NCBI RefSeq assembly: GCF_009380155.1
Contig: NZ_WHUV01000003.1
Coordinates: 310,001 to 374,000 of the forward strand
From: Pseudomonas piscis
Lineage (GTDB): Bacteria > Pseudomonadota > Gammaproteobacteria > Pseudomonadales > Pseudomonadaceae
DNA length: 64,000 nt
Direction of reading: 5' to 3'
The notes under the pieces are model-generated. The model did not search any database. It was not told the origin of the DNA and saw only the letters and a list, made by a program, of their open reading frames with translations. How positions within the stretch are numbered: the stretch's first letter is position 1; each line of letters opens with the position of its first letter. Below, piece after piece: positions 8,526 to 17,216 of the stretch. The position numbers and the translations under genes are program-made.

Positions 8526-9103
8526 TCGGCTTTCTCCTGGCTGGAAGGGGTTGCAGGACCATCGACAATGGCCTTGGCGGTGTTGTTCAGCAGATCGCGG
8601 ACCCGCAGGATTTCCTCGGGGCTCCAGCGACCGTTATGCATTTGCAGGGCATGGCGCAGGTTGTGCACCGCCTCGTGGATTTCTGCCGGGCGGTCATGCC
8701 CGCGCAGCGAGCGCTTGCTGACTTCGATGCGCATGCGCACGCCATCCAGGGCAACGGCCTGCTCCTTGAGGAACAGACGACCGGTGTCGGTGGCGCTGTA
8801 GCGTTTTTTTCCGCCTTCGGCATCGCCCTGGATCATTTCGCTTTCTTCCAGGAAGGTCAGGGTCGGGTAGATCACGCCCGGGCTTGGGCTGTAGACGCCA
8901 TCGAACATGGTTTCGATCTGGCGGATCAGGTCGTAGCCATGGCAAGGCTCGTCGGCGATCAACGCCAGCAACAGCAGCTTCAGGTCGCCGGGGGCGAATA
9001 CCCGTGGGCCACGGCCGCCGCGCTCACGGCCGCCGCGGCGCTCGAAGCCTTCGGGGCCGTCGCCATGTCCGCGGTGATGGTGGGGGTGGTGGTGCTCTCT
9101 CAT
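8522..9103 (-). CDS. PadR-family regulator with His-rich N-terminus (YqjI-like)
   Basis: The protein (193 residues) opens with MREHHHPHHHRGHGDG, a metal-binding-like tail seen in the nickel/iron-responsive repressor YqjI. The PadR winged helix follows (DLKLLLLALIADEPCHGYDLI, GVIYPTLTFLEESEMI, RYSATDTGRLFL) and then a C-terminal helical dimer domain. The ATG at 9103 places the His tail at the very N-terminus; the longer frame would cross the operator. It precedes and overlaps the ferric-chelate reductase gene and probably represses both from the palindrome just upstream. Metal identity (Ni or Fe) is inferred from the family. Confidence 0.85.
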   Translation of the reverse strand: MREHHHPHHHRGHGDGPEGFERRGGRERGGRGPRVFAPGDLKLLLLALIADEPCHGYDLIRQIETMFDGVYSPSPGVIYPTLTFLEESEMIQGDAEGGKKRYSATDTGRLFLKEQAVALDGVRMRIEVSKRSLRGHDRPAEIHEAVHNLRHALQMHNGRWSPEEILRVRDLLNNTAKAIVDGPATPSSQEKAE

Positions 9104-9135
9104 TTTCGTGCTCTCCGTTTTGGTTAAGACATAAC

Positions 9136-9151
9136 TTAAGATATATCTTAA
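9136..9151. promoter_or_regulatory. perfect 16-bp palindrome, probable PadR operator
   Basis: TTAAGATATATCTTAA is perfectly self-complementary and lies 33 bp upstream of the regulator start. A second, looser TTAAG...CTTA pair (from about 9124) overlaps it. The position fits autorepression of the regulator-reductase operon. Confidence 0.65.
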
Positions 9152-9267
9152 TGCTGACGCAAGCGGTTCCGCACGACCCGGGGCCACCGTTCGTCGCGAG
9201 CGCCAGTTGGCAAAGAGAGCACGAAATACCGTGCAGCCAGCCCCGGGGTTGGCCGGCGTGGAGGGTG

Positions 9268-12200
9268 TCAGCGTTGCGCCAGGTTGCCCTGGCACTGGGT
9301 GCCGCTACCCGGTTGCAGGTAGGGCATGAGGATCGGCGCCATGCCCTTGAGCACCTGCACCGGCAAGGCCGAGGTGAACTTGAAGGCTTGGGCGGAGGCG
9401 CCGGGAACATAGGCGGTGAGGGTGCCGAAGTGGTGATCGCCGATGTAGAACACGAAGGTCGCGGTGCGGTTGATGGATTTGGAGCTCAGCACCCGGCCTC
9501 CGGCGCCGATGGCTTCGATGCGGTTGTCGCCAGTGCCGGTCTTGCCGCCCATGGCCAGGGGCGTGCCGTCGGCCAGCTTGAAGCTGCCGGATACCCGCTT
9601 TGCCGTGCCTGCATCCACCACCTGGGACAGGGCCCCGCGCAGCGCCGTGGCCACCTGCGAAGGCATTACCCGCTGGCCCTTGTCCGGGTCGTTGAGCAAG
9701 CGGGTTTCATAGGGTGTGCCGGCGGCGAAGTGCAGGCTGTCGATGCGCAGGGTCGGCAGGCGCACACCGTCGTTGAGAATGGTCCCCACCAGCTCGGCCA
9801 GGGCCGCTGGCCGGTCGCCGGAACTGCCGATGGCGGTGGCCAGGGACGGCACCAGGTGGTCGAACGGATAGCCCACGGCCTGCCAGCGCTGGTGGATGTC
9901 GAGGAACGCCTCGATCTCCAGCATGGTGCGGATGCGGCTGTCCCGGGCGCTGCGGTGACGGCTCTTGAACAACCAGCTGTAGACCTCCTGGCGTTCGAAC
10001 TCGCTGGCCTTGACCACCTGGCTGAAGCTGGCTTCGGGGTTGTTCATCAGGTAGCCGAGCAGCCACAGGTCCAGCGGGTGGACCTTGGCGATGTAGCCCT
10101 GGTCCGGCAGGTCGTAGGCTCCAGGGCCGTAGCTGGCGTAGAGCTTGTCCAGGCGCTCGTCGGTGAGCTTCTCGCCGACCTTGGCGTTTTTCATATGGGC
10201 CCGCACGAAGCGGTTGAAGCTGTCCTGGCTGGCATCCGGTAGCAGGTAGCGATGCACCGCGGCCAGGCGGATCGCCGTGGGGTGCATGCTGTCGAGGAAG
10301 GTTTCCAGGCGCGACTGGGTGTCCTTGTTGCGGTACTTCTTCCAGAACCGCAGGAGGAACGAGGTGCCTTCGCGGTCGGCGAAGCGCGCCAGGTATTCCT
10401 GGCGCCGTGGGTTGTCATCGTCCTTGAGCAGCTCGGCGCTGGTGCTGTCGCCACCGTAGGTGCTGTAGCGCACCAGGTCGCGCATCAGGCGGATGAACGG
10501 CAGGTTGATGGATTCGCGCAGGGCATCGCGCAGGGTCGGGCTGCGCCCGTTGTCCTCGTTGCGAAAGTTGTGGAAGTGGTGCACACCGCCGCCGGTGAAG
10601 AACGCCTCGCCGGGGCTGGCGGAGTAGGTGCGATCCAGGGCGGCGTCGAGCATCTTCGGCAGGCTCTGGTCGCTGTTCTGCGCCAGGTAGTCCAGGGCCC
10701 AGCGGCTCAGGCGGTCCTGGTCGTCCACCGGGACTTTCTTCAACTGCGCCGGGGTCTGCCCGGCGTACTTGTCATGCAGCTCGGCGATGATCTGCAGGTA
10801 GGTGGTCAGCACCCGCAGCTTGGCGGTGGAGCCCAGTTCCAGCTTGCTGCCTTCGTTGATGTCGAAGGGCTGGTCGGTGCTGTCGGTTTGCACCCGCACC
10901 CGGGAGCCGTCGCCGGTGAGTTCGAACAGGGTGAAGCTGTAGCGGACCTGGGTGGTACTGGTGGGGGTGAGCAGGCGTTCGCCGAGCACTCCGACCTGGG
11001 CGGCGAACGCCGGGTCGGCCAGGTGCTTGAGGTACTCAGTGGCCTGGCGCTGCAGGTCGCTCTGCAGGGTGCTGGTGGCCGAGAGGTCGAGGCGATCCAG
11101 GTCGTACAGCGGGCGGTTGAGCAGGGCCGCCAGGCGGCTGCGGGCCACGCTGATGCCCTTGTTGGTCTCGATCGGCTGGATCGTCGGCTGTTGCTGCCAG
11201 TCGCGATAGGCCACCTTGCTGGCCAGGGCGGCGGCGCTCAGCGCCGGGTCTATGACATTGTTCTGCGCCAGCAGGCGGATATGGCTGTCGGTCAGGTCCG
11301 CCAGTTCCGTACGGCCCTTGGCCAGGTAATGGGAGGGGCGGCGCTGGGCGATCATCAACGACAGCACCTGGCGCAGGGCCAAGCCGCGCTGGGCCAGGCT
11401 GTGGCCATCGGTGCCGGTGCCGGCCAGGGCCTGGTTGACCTGGCTGAAGTCGGCGCCGTACCAGACCCGCAATCCTTCAGCCATGCCGTGCACCTCGCCA
11501 TGGCCGGGGACGGCCGATAGCGGCACGCTATTGAGGTAGTCGCGGACGATGCGCTTGCGGGCCTCCAGGGTCTGCGGGCCGTCCTGATAGGCGCGCACGC
11601 TGGCGGAAATCATCTGGCGGATCTTCTCCCCGCCCGACACCGTCAGGCCATCGGGGGAATGGCGGTATTTTTCCAGCTGGGTGGCCAGGGTACTGCCCCC
11701 GGCGCTCTGGCCGGGCAGGTGCAGCAGCCGGGCTACCTGGGACCAGGCGGCCTTGGCGAAGCGCGGCCAGTCCACCGCCGGATTGGCCTGGGCCAGCTGT
11801 GGATCCAGCAGGTCGCGGTTCTCGATGAACAGCAGGCTATGCACCACCAGGGGCGGGATGCTGGCGAAGCTGGCATAGAACTGCTGCGGATACTTGAACC
11901 GGTACAGCGGCGCGGCGCGGCAATCGGTGATGGATAGCCCGGCCTGGATCTTCTCGGCATAGGGCACGAAGAGGCCGTTTTCGCTGTAGTCCATCAATGC
12001 CGGGGAGAACCGTACCTGGGACTCGATCAGGTAGCCCCGCTTGAGCAGGCGTGGGAGGAACTCGCCCAGGGCGCTGTAACCCAAGCGTCGATCGAAGGGG
12101 CCGGCGCCGGGATAGACAATCGCGTCGCTGGGGCCAGGTTGCAGGGAATAGCTCAGGTCACGGGCCAGGCTGCTGAATTCCCGGGCCTGGAACCTGGAAG

Positions 12201-12375
12201 TACGCATTTCGCGGCTGGCGGCAACGCCCAGGGCGACCAGGGCGATCAACAACAACAGCCAGAACAGGCGCCAGAAATAACGGCGGGGCCGGGGGCGTTC
12301 GGGCAAAGGCGCTTCGTCGTCGCTGTGGCTTGGCACTGCGGTACTGCGTGGATCGGTGTGCCCCAAAGCGCCCAT
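9268..12375 (-). CDS. atypical class A penicillin-binding protein (GT51 plus transpeptidase domains)
   Basis: This 1035-residue protein has a cytoplasmic Arg-rich tail and one membrane anchor (about 34-53). A glycosyltransferase-51-like region includes LLFIENRDLL (181-190) and GGSTLATQLEKY (226-237). The transpeptidase-like domain has SxxK = STAK (516-519), SxN = SIN (622-624) and KTGTG (945-949). It would build or remodel periplasmic peptidoglycan. The protein is larger than PBP1a/1b/1c, and the SxN-KTG distance (about 320 residues) is much longer than usual. The GT motifs deviate: EN instead of ED in motif 1, and EKIRQ where RKxxE is usual. It is a single gene without partners, about 160 bp from the PadR regulator. 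Confidence 0.8.
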   Translation of the reverse strand: MGALGHTDPRSTAVPSHSDDEAPLPERPRPRRYFWRLFWLLLLIALVALGVAASREMRTSRFQAREFSSLARDLSYSLQPGPSDAIVYPGAGPFDRRLGYSALGEFLPRLLKRGYLIESQVRFSPALMDYSENGLFVPYAEKIQAGLSITDCRAAPLYRFKYPQQFYASFASIPPLVVHSLLFIENRDLLDPQLAQANPAVDWPRFAKAAWSQVARLLHLPGQSAGGSTLATQLEKYRHSPDGLTVSGGEKIRQMISASVRAYQDGPQTLEARKRIVRDYLNSVPLSAVPGHGEVHGMAEGLRVWYGADFSQVNQALAGTGTDGHSLAQRGLALRQVLSLMIAQRRPSHYLAKGRTELADLTDSHIRLLAQNNVIDPALSAAALASKVAYRDWQQQPTIQPIETNKGISVARSRLAALLNRPLYDLDRLDLSATSTLQSDLQRQATEYLKHLADPAFAAQVGVLGERLLTPTSTTQVRYSFTLFELTGDGSRVRVQTDSTDQPFDINEGSKLELGSTAKLRVLTTYLQIIAELHDKYAGQTPAQLKKVPVDDQDRLSRWALDYLAQNSDQSLPKMLDAALDRTYSASPGEAFFTGGGVHHFHNFRNEDNGRSPTLRDALRESINLPFIRLMRDLVRYSTYGGDSTSAELLKDDDNPRRQEYLARFADREGTSFLLRFWKKYRNKDTQSRLETFLDSMHPTAIRLAAVHRYLLPDASQDSFNRFVRAHMKNAKVGEKLTDERLDKLYASYGPGAYDLPDQGYIAKVHPLDLWLLGYLMNNPEASFSQVVKASEFERQEVYSWLFKSRHRSARDSRIRTMLEIEAFLDIHQRWQAVGYPFDHLVPSLATAIGSSGDRPAALAELVGTILNDGVRLPTLRIDSLHFAAGTPYETRLLNDPDKGQRVMPSQVATALRGALSQVVDAGTAKRVSGSFKLADGTPLAMGGKTGTGDNRIEAIGAGGRVLSSKSINRTATFVFYIGDHHFGTLTAYVPGASAQAFKFTSALPVQVLKGMAPILMPYLQPGSGTQCQGNLAQR

Positions 12376-12967
12376 AGTCGATTGATCCCTCCACAGAGAT
12401 TGATCGGACTTGTCTGAAGCTTAGTCGGTGGCGGCCGGTGGTGAAGAAATTGTCAAAACGACCGTTTGGCGGGTCAGCGGGGAATCAGGTCTGCGTTCTG
12501 GCTGGTTATCCGCTCACTACCAGGGCGAGTCGTACGTTGTACCCAATAGCCAGTCGAGCCCGGATCCAGGGCTGTCGTGGGCTTGTACGCAGGGCTGCCT
12601 ACCTCCCTTTGCAAACCCCTGTTATAGAGCCTTTTCCCAGGTAAATACGCCCTAGGTAGGGGCATGACGGGGCACCGGGGCTGTGCAATACTCACGCCCC
12701 TTTCCGAGTGGGGTTTGGTGGAAAAAAGCAGGGAATGCTTCTCCGTGAAAGCGGTTTTTGCCGAGATTTCTCTCTGAATTTTGCTGTTTATAGAGTGAAA
12801 AGCCCTGTGACGAGCTTTTTATACTGCGCACCCCGCTGATCTGGCAGGTTTTGTCCTACAGACGCGCCGTCCCACAAGGCCGGTCCGGTCGAGCAGGCCG
12901 CGGTTATCCGCCGCGACCTGGAAGACTCGGTGGTTCATATCCAATAACAAAATGAGGTTGTATCTCT
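12376..12967. other. 592-bp gene-free region before the amino acid permease
   Basis: I see no convincing coding sequence here; short open frames lack plausible starts and composition. Near 12820 a TATACT hexamer could be the -10 of the permease promoter. It would leave a leader of about 135 nt, long enough for post-transcriptional control, but I recognise no riboswitch or known small RNA. Confidence 0.35.
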
Positions 12968-14386
12968 ATGCCAGTTGGCAACCAACTGCCCCACGGCGAA
13001 ACCGCTCAGGGCGGCCCGCTGAAACGCGAACTCGGCGAACGGCATATTCGCTTGATGGCCCTGGGCGCCTGTATCGGCGTCGGCCTGTTCCTCGGCTCGG
13101 CCAAGGCCATCGAAATGGCCGGTCCGGCGATCATGCTGTCCTACATCATCGGCGGCCTGGCGATCCTGGTGATCATGCGCGCCCTCGGCGAGATGGCGGT
13201 GCACAACCCGGTCGCGGGTTCCTTCAGCCGCTATGCACAAGATTACCTGGGCCCGCTGGCGGGCTTCCTCACTGGCTGGAACTACTGGTTCCTGTGGCTG
13301 GTGACCTGCGTCGCGGAGATCACCGCCGTGGCGGTGTACATGGGCATCTGGTTCCCCGATGTACCGCGCTGGATCTGGGCCCTGGCGGCCCTGGTGAGCA
13401 TGGGCTCGATCAACCTGATCGCGGTCAAGGCCTTCGGTGAGTTCGAGTTCTGGTTCGCCCTGATCAAGATCGTCACCATCATCGCCATGGTCATCGGCGG
13501 TGTCGGCATCATCGCCTTCGGCTTCGGCAACGATGGGGTGGCTCTGGGGATCTCCAACCTGTGGACCCACGGCGGCTTCATGCCCAACGGCGTGACTGGC
13601 GTGCTGATGTCCCTGCAGATGGTGATGTTCGCCTACCTGGGCGTGGAGATGATCGGCCTGACCGCCGGTGAAGCACGCAACCCGCAAAAAACCATTCCCA
13701 ACGCCATCGGCTCGGTGTTCTGGCGCATCCTGCTGTTCTACGTGGGCGCGCTGTTCGTGATCCTGTCGATCTACCCATGGAACGAAATCGGCACCCAGGG
13801 CAGTCCCTTCGTGATGACTTTCGAGCGCCTGGGGATCAAGACCGCCGCTGGCATCATCAACTTCGTGGTGATCACCGCGGCCTTGTCGTCCTGCAACGGT
13901 GGCATCTTCAGCACCGGTCGGATGCTCTACAGCCTGGCGCAGAACGGCCAGGCGCCGGCCAGCTTCGCCAAGACCTCGGAAAGCGGCGTGCCGCGTCGCG
14001 CCTTGCTGCTGTCGATCTTCGCCTTGCTGCTGGGCGTGCTGCTCAACTACCTGGTGCCCGAGAAGGTGTTCGTCTGGGTGACCTCCATCGCCACCTTCGG
14101 CGCGATCTGGACCTGGGTGATGATCCTCCTGGCCCAGCTCAAGTTCCGCAAAGGCCTGACTGCGGCCGAGCGCGCTGGCCTCAAGTACCGCATGTGGCTG
14201 TACCCGATCAGCTCGTACCTGGCGCTGGCGTTCCTGGTGCTGGTGGTGGGGCTGATGGCCTACTTCCCGGATACCCGCGTGGCGCTGTATGTCGGCCCGG
14301 CGTTCCTGGTGCTGCTGACCGCGTTGTTCTACATGCTCAACCTGCAGCCGACCAACACCCAGCAGCAGGCCCGTTCGGCCTCCTGA
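12968..14386 (+). CDS. amino acid permease of the APC superfamily (ProY/AroP type)
   Basis: The 472-residue protein has 12 predicted membrane segments and the AAT-family signatures LGERHIRLMALGACIGVGLF near residue 25, LGEMAVHNPVAGSF near 75 and GLTAGEARNPQKTIPNAI near 235. These proteins import amino acids by proton symport; ProY-like members have been linked to proline, and sequence alone does not fix the substrate. It stands alone between a long 5' leader and a strong terminator. The start has a GAGGT element about 11 nt upstream. Confidence 0.87.
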   Translation: MPVGNQLPHGETAQGGPLKRELGERHIRLMALGACIGVGLFLGSAKAIEMAGPAIMLSYIIGGLAILVIMRALGEMAVHNPVAGSFSRYAQDYLGPLAGFLTGWNYWFLWLVTCVAEITAVAVYMGIWFPDVPRWIWALAALVSMGSINLIAVKAFGEFEFWFALIKIVTIIAMVIGGVGIIAFGFGNDGVALGISNLWTHGGFMPNGVTGVLMSLQMVMFAYLGVEMIGLTAGEARNPQKTIPNAIGSVFWRILLFYVGALFVILSIYPWNEIGTQGSPFVMTFERLGIKTAAGIINFVVITAALSSCNGGIFSTGRMLYSLAQNGQAPASFAKTSESGVPRRALLLSIFALLLGVLLNYLVPEKVFVWVTSIATFGAIWTWVMILLAQLKFRKGLTAAERAGLKYRMWLYPISSYLALAFLVLVVGLMAYFPDTRVALYVGPAFLVLLTALFYMLNLQPTNTQQQARSAS

Positions 14387-14442
14387 CCCGCGTCCCGGTG
14401 CTGTTCTCGGCGTGAGCAGCCCGGCCTGATGGCCAGGCAATG

Positions 14443-14481
14443 AAAAATCCGGCGTCCCGCGAGGGGCGCCGGATTTTTTTT
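14443..14481 (+). terminator. rho-independent terminator of the permease gene
   Basis: AAAAATCCGGCG (from 14443) pairs with CGCCGGATTTTT around a short loop and ends in eight T residues at 14474-14481. It can also act leftward for the convergent protease operon because an A-run precedes the stem. Confidence 0.85.
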
Positions 14482-14489
14482 GGCCGGGC

Positions 14490-15089
14490 TCAACCGCCCA
14501 GGGTGCCGCTGGTGTCGGCATCGAACACAGCCTTGGCCTGCTTGGCGGCCGGTACCAGCAGGCCGAACAGCGTGGCCTCGCTGTAGAGCTGCCGGGGTGC
14601 CAGGTTGGCGGGCGTGGGCTCGATGGGGATCAGCACTTCCTCGGCGTCGCCGTGCAGCCAGATCAGCGTCGCTTGCAGGGCCGGGACGAACAACAAGCGC
14701 AGTTCATAGGACTTGCCTTGCAGCTGCGGGGCTTGCTCGGCCAGGTTCAGGGCGCTGATGGTCGAGGCCGCCAGGGCTCCGTGGTTCAGCGCGCAGAACT
14801 CCAGCTGGCCGGTGGTTTCGGTCAGTTGGGCATCGGCGATCGAGACGCCACCGGCGAACACCAGGTAATGCCAATCGCCGGGCGTGGCCTGGGCCAGGTC
14901 CTGGCCGTTGGCCAGGTCTTCCAGGCTCAGGGTATAGCCACGAAAGGCCTGGGACAGGTTCAAGGTGGCCGGGCCGGCATTGGCGAAAGCGCGATTGATA
15001 CCGAAGCCCTGGGTCTGCAGGGCCGCCTGCAGGATCGGACGCAGTTGCTGGACGCCACCGACGGGCGCCTTTGGATAAGTCAGTTGCAT
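14490..15089 (-). CDS. conserved hypothetical protein, partner of the papain-like protease
   Basis: The 199-residue protein has no signal peptide or membrane segment and I do not recognise its family. It is rich in Ala, Leu and Gln, with an apparently alpha/beta composition (HYLVFAGGVSIAD, ELRLLFVPALQATLIWLHGD). The ATG at 15089 follows a strong GAGGAGG site 5 nt upstream. It starts 9 bp after the stop of the C70-type protease gene, so the two form a tight operon. It could be the protease's substrate, inhibitor/immunity protein or chaperone; this is inference from position only. Confidence 0.7.
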   Translation of the reverse strand: MQLTYPKAPVGGVQQLRPILQAALQTQGFGINRAFANAGPATLNLSQAFRGYTLSLEDLANGQDLAQATPGDWHYLVFAGGVSIADAQLTETTGQLEFCALNHGALAASTISALNLAEQAPQLQGKSYELRLLFVPALQATLIWLHGDAEEVLIPIEPTPANLAPRQLYSEATLFGLLVPAAKQAKAVFDADTSGTLGG

Positions 15090-15098
15090 GCTGCCTCC

Positions 15099-15692
15099 TC
15101 AGTAGTTTTTCCGGGTGAAGTAGGTGTGGGTCCAGCTGCCGCCGCCGTTGTAGGTGCCGGGGAAGCTGTTCAGGGCGCGGGTCGAGTAGCCGAAGATCGA
15201 GTCGGCCACCAGTACGTAGCCGCCGTCGGTGCCGTAGATCGCCAGGAAATGCGCGCCACCGCCGTACCAGGCGCAGCGCAGGCCGACGGGGCGGCCCATA
15301 CCGAGCTGGTTCTCGATGGCGGCCATCTGCATGCGATCTTCGCGCATGCCGCCGTAGCTGCCGGTGGTACGCAGGGCCGAGTCCAGGTAGCCATAGACGT
15401 TGCACGGTCCGGGCTGGCTGCAGCAGGTGCTGCGGCCCAGCTCGGCGTTGGCCACGCCGCATTGGGTCCAGGAGCCGGTGTTGTAGTAATTGCCGACCGA
15501 GGCCGACAGGGCGGCCCAGCACCAGTTGGTCTGGGTTTGCTGCTGGATGTTGAAGCTCAGGCGGGCGCCGGCCAGGGGCGCGGCCTCGGCAGCTTGAGTG
15601 ATCTCGTCCAGCTCCGGGTCCAGCAGGGTGCCGGCCAGGCAGCGGGGCATGACTTGTGGATTGCCGATAGGGGGCAGGGTAGTGCTTAGCAT
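15099..15692 (-). CDS. papain-like cysteine protease, AvrRpt2/C70-like
   Basis: The 197-residue protein carries the motif QTNWCWAALSA with the putative catalytic Cys at about residue 58. A Cys-rich block follows (CGVANAELG, then CCSQPGPC), then the His of GGGAHFLAIYG (about 148) and an Asp in VLVADSIFG (about 164). Spacing fits the papain-like clan that includes the AvrRpt2 effector; relatives occur in many non-pathogens. No classical signal peptide is seen. The GGAGGA site favours the ATG at 15692 over that at 15698, which abuts it. An unknown gene follows within 9 bp. Target and location are unknown. Confidence 0.82.
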   Translation of the reverse strand: MLSTTLPPIGNPQVMPRCLAGTLLDPELDEITQAAEAAPLAGARLSFNIQQQTQTNWCWAALSASVGNYYNTGSWTQCGVANAELGRSTCCSQPGPCNVYGYLDSALRTTGSYGGMREDRMQMAAIENQLGMGRPVGLRCAWYGGGAHFLAIYGTDGGYVLVADSIFGYSTRALNSFPGTYNGGGSWTHTYFTRKNY

Positions 15693-15713
15693 GTTCATCC
15701 TCCGTGAATGAAA

Positions 15714-15730
15714 ACCAGCCTCCGGCTGGT
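15714..15730 (-). promoter_or_regulatory. hairpin with T-run in the protease leader
   Basis: ACCAGCC (15714-15720) and GGCTGGT (15724-15730) form a 7-bp stem with a 3-nt loop. Read leftward it is followed by TTTTC and then the protease ribosome binding site. It could terminate upstream transcription or attenuate the protease operon. Confidence 0.45.
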
Positions 15731-15837
15731 GTTCGTCGCCGCACGGGAGCGAGCGGCGTACCGGACCCGGATGCCGAGCATCGCGCCAGGCCAGCCTCGA
15801 TGGCAGGCGCTGTCGGGTCTGTAATCAACCTTAGATG

Positions 15838-15876
15838 AAATATGCGTCAATGCAATTTAAATATGCGCTTATGCAA
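15838..15876. repeat. two direct repeats 21 bp apart upstream of the protease operon
   Basis: AAATATGCG-TCA-ATGCAA (15838-15855) and AAATATGCG-CTT-ATGCAA (15859-15876) share 15 of 18 bases with a 21-bp period, two helical turns. They lie 146-184 bp upstream of the protease start, and they fit a regulator binding on one face of the DNA. Confidence 0.55.
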
Positions 15877-15890
15877 AACTGCCGATAAAG

Positions 15891-15912
15891 ACGTCCCCGC
15901 TAAAGGGGACAT
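15891..15912 (-). terminator. probable terminator after the periplasmic hydrolase gene
   Basis: GTCCCC (15893-15898) pairs with GGGGAC (15905-15910). Leftward it is followed by GTCTTTATC, a weak T-run, and it begins about 30 bp after the hydrolase stop. Confidence 0.5.
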
Positions 15913-15940
15913 CCGTGGTGGGGTGGGGGAAAGGCCGGGG

Positions 15941-16783
15941 TCATTGGCCGTCGAGGAAATGCTCGAGGGCGGCGTTGAAGAAATCGGGATCCTGGAGAAA
16001 GGCGAAATGGCTGGCATTGGGCAGTATCAACAGCCCGGCCCCGGGAATCGTCGCCGCCATGTATTCGGTGTGTTCACGCTTGATGGCTTCGTCGCGATCG
16101 CCATCGACGATCAGTACCGGCGCCTTGATCCTGGAAAGGTCGGCGTCGCTCCAGTTGGGCTGGCTGGCCCACATGTGGCTGATCTGCTCGACGAAGGCCT
16201 GGTACTCCCCGGGTGTTGGCGACAGCTTCGCGTATTCCTTGCCGGCGCGCTCGATGTAGGCGGCAAAGGTCGGATTGTTCTCCACCCCTTCCCTGACCCC
16301 GTCGGTGCGAGTGTTGGCGGCATAGGCGAAGACCTTGCCCACCCGTTGCGGATAGCGCATGGCCAGGTCCAGGCCGAGAATCGCGCCATCGCTCCAGCCG
16401 ACGAAATCGGCCCGGGGGATTTTCAGCTGGTCGAGCAGGGCGACCACGTCGTCGGCCATCAGGTCGTAGCCGTAGGGGCGCGCGTCGCGGGTGCTGCGTC
16501 CATGGCCACGGCTGTCGACGCTGATCACCGTGTGCCGGGCGGCCAGGGCCTTGACCTGATGGCCCCAGTAGTCGGCATTGCCCAGGCCGCCATGTAGCAG
16601 CACCACCGGCGAACCATGGCCGATCCTGCTGTAGTAGAGGCGTATGCCATTGACCTTTGCATATCCACCCTGGGCCCCGGCCACCGGGGCTGGAGTGGGC
16701 GGCAGGGTCTGCCAGCGCTCGCTGGCGAAGGTGCTGGTGAACGACAGCAGCAGGACGAGCCCTGCAAGCAAGCGATGGGACAT
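15941..16783 (-). CDS. exported alpha/beta hydrolase
   Basis: The 280-residue protein begins with a signal peptide (LLAGLVLLLSFTSTFA) and has the alpha/beta hydrolase fold: oxyanion loop HGGLGNADYW (64-73), nucleophile S131 in GWSDGA, an acidic residue in VDGDRDEA (about 228-231) and H259 in NASHF. The likely location is periplasmic. Substrate is unknown; the fold covers esterases, lactonases and dehalogenases. A cupin gene lies 78 bp upstream on the same strand, with which it may be co-transcribed. Confidence 0.82.
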   Translation of the reverse strand: MSHRLLAGLVLLLSFTSTFASERWQTLPPTPAPVAGAQGGYAKVNGIRLYYSRIGHGSPVVLLHGGLGNADYWGHQVKALAARHTVISVDSRGHGRSTRDARPYGYDLMADDVVALLDQLKIPRADFVGWSDGAILGLDLAMRYPQRVGKVFAYAANTRTDGVREGVENNPTFAAYIERAGKEYAKLSPTPGEYQAFVEQISHMWASQPNWSDADLSRIKAPVLIVDGDRDEAIKREHTEYMAATIPGAGLLILPNASHFAFLQDPDFFNAALEHFLDGQ

Positions 16784-16861
16784 GGCTTTCTCCGTGGCTA
16801 TGGGGTCGGCCGCTACGGGCCGTGGGTGGGCGCGCCGGGACGCCGTTGCGGGCGCACGGCT

Positions 16862-17158
16862 CTAAGTATCGATGATCACCAGGGTGCCCTGGCTGCCCGG
16901 GAGCACGCTGTGGACCTGCCCGGCCGGCACCAGGTACATCTGCCCGGCCTGCACCTGCACGGTGCCGCCGTCGATGCCCAGGCGCAGGCAGCCCTCGGTC
17001 ACCAGCAGGCCTTCGTCGTAGTCGTGGACTTCGTCGCCGCTGGGCTGCTGGTCCATGCGCAGGACCTTGACGCAGGCCGGGCCGATCCGCCCCACCGGCG
17101 AGGATTGCCAGGGCTCGGGCAGTTGCTGGGACAACCGGTCGAATGACAGCAGGGGCAT
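16862..17158 (-). CDS. small cupin-domain protein
   Basis: The 98-residue single cupin barrel has DEVHDYDEGLLVTEG as motif 1 and GQMYLVPAGQVHSVLPG as motif 2. Candidate metal ligands are H45, E49 and H83. It is cytoplasmic with no signal peptide. Single cupins act as sugar isomerases, dioxygenases or ligand-binding proteins and I cannot choose between them. It lies between a GltB-like flavoprotein gene (58 bp upstream) and an exported hydrolase gene on the same strand. Confidence 0.8.
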   Translation of the reverse strand: MPLLSFDRLSQQLPEPWQSSPVGRIGPACVKVLRMDQQPSGDEVHDYDEGLLVTEGCLRLGIDGGTVQVQAGQMYLVPAGQVHSVLPGSQGTLVIIDT

Positions 17159-17216
17159 GGCGCTCTTCCTTGTGGGCCAAGGCCCGGGCCGCCAGGGGCA
17201 GGCCCGGGGGCCGCGA

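Noticed and set aside
12428..12655. Overlapping short open frames before the amino acid permease
   Set aside because: None has a ribosome binding site with protein-like composition; the region is treated as noncoding.
15842..16597. Rightward open frame starting in the protease promoter region
   Set aside because: It begins inside the direct repeats and runs antisense to the hydrolase gene.
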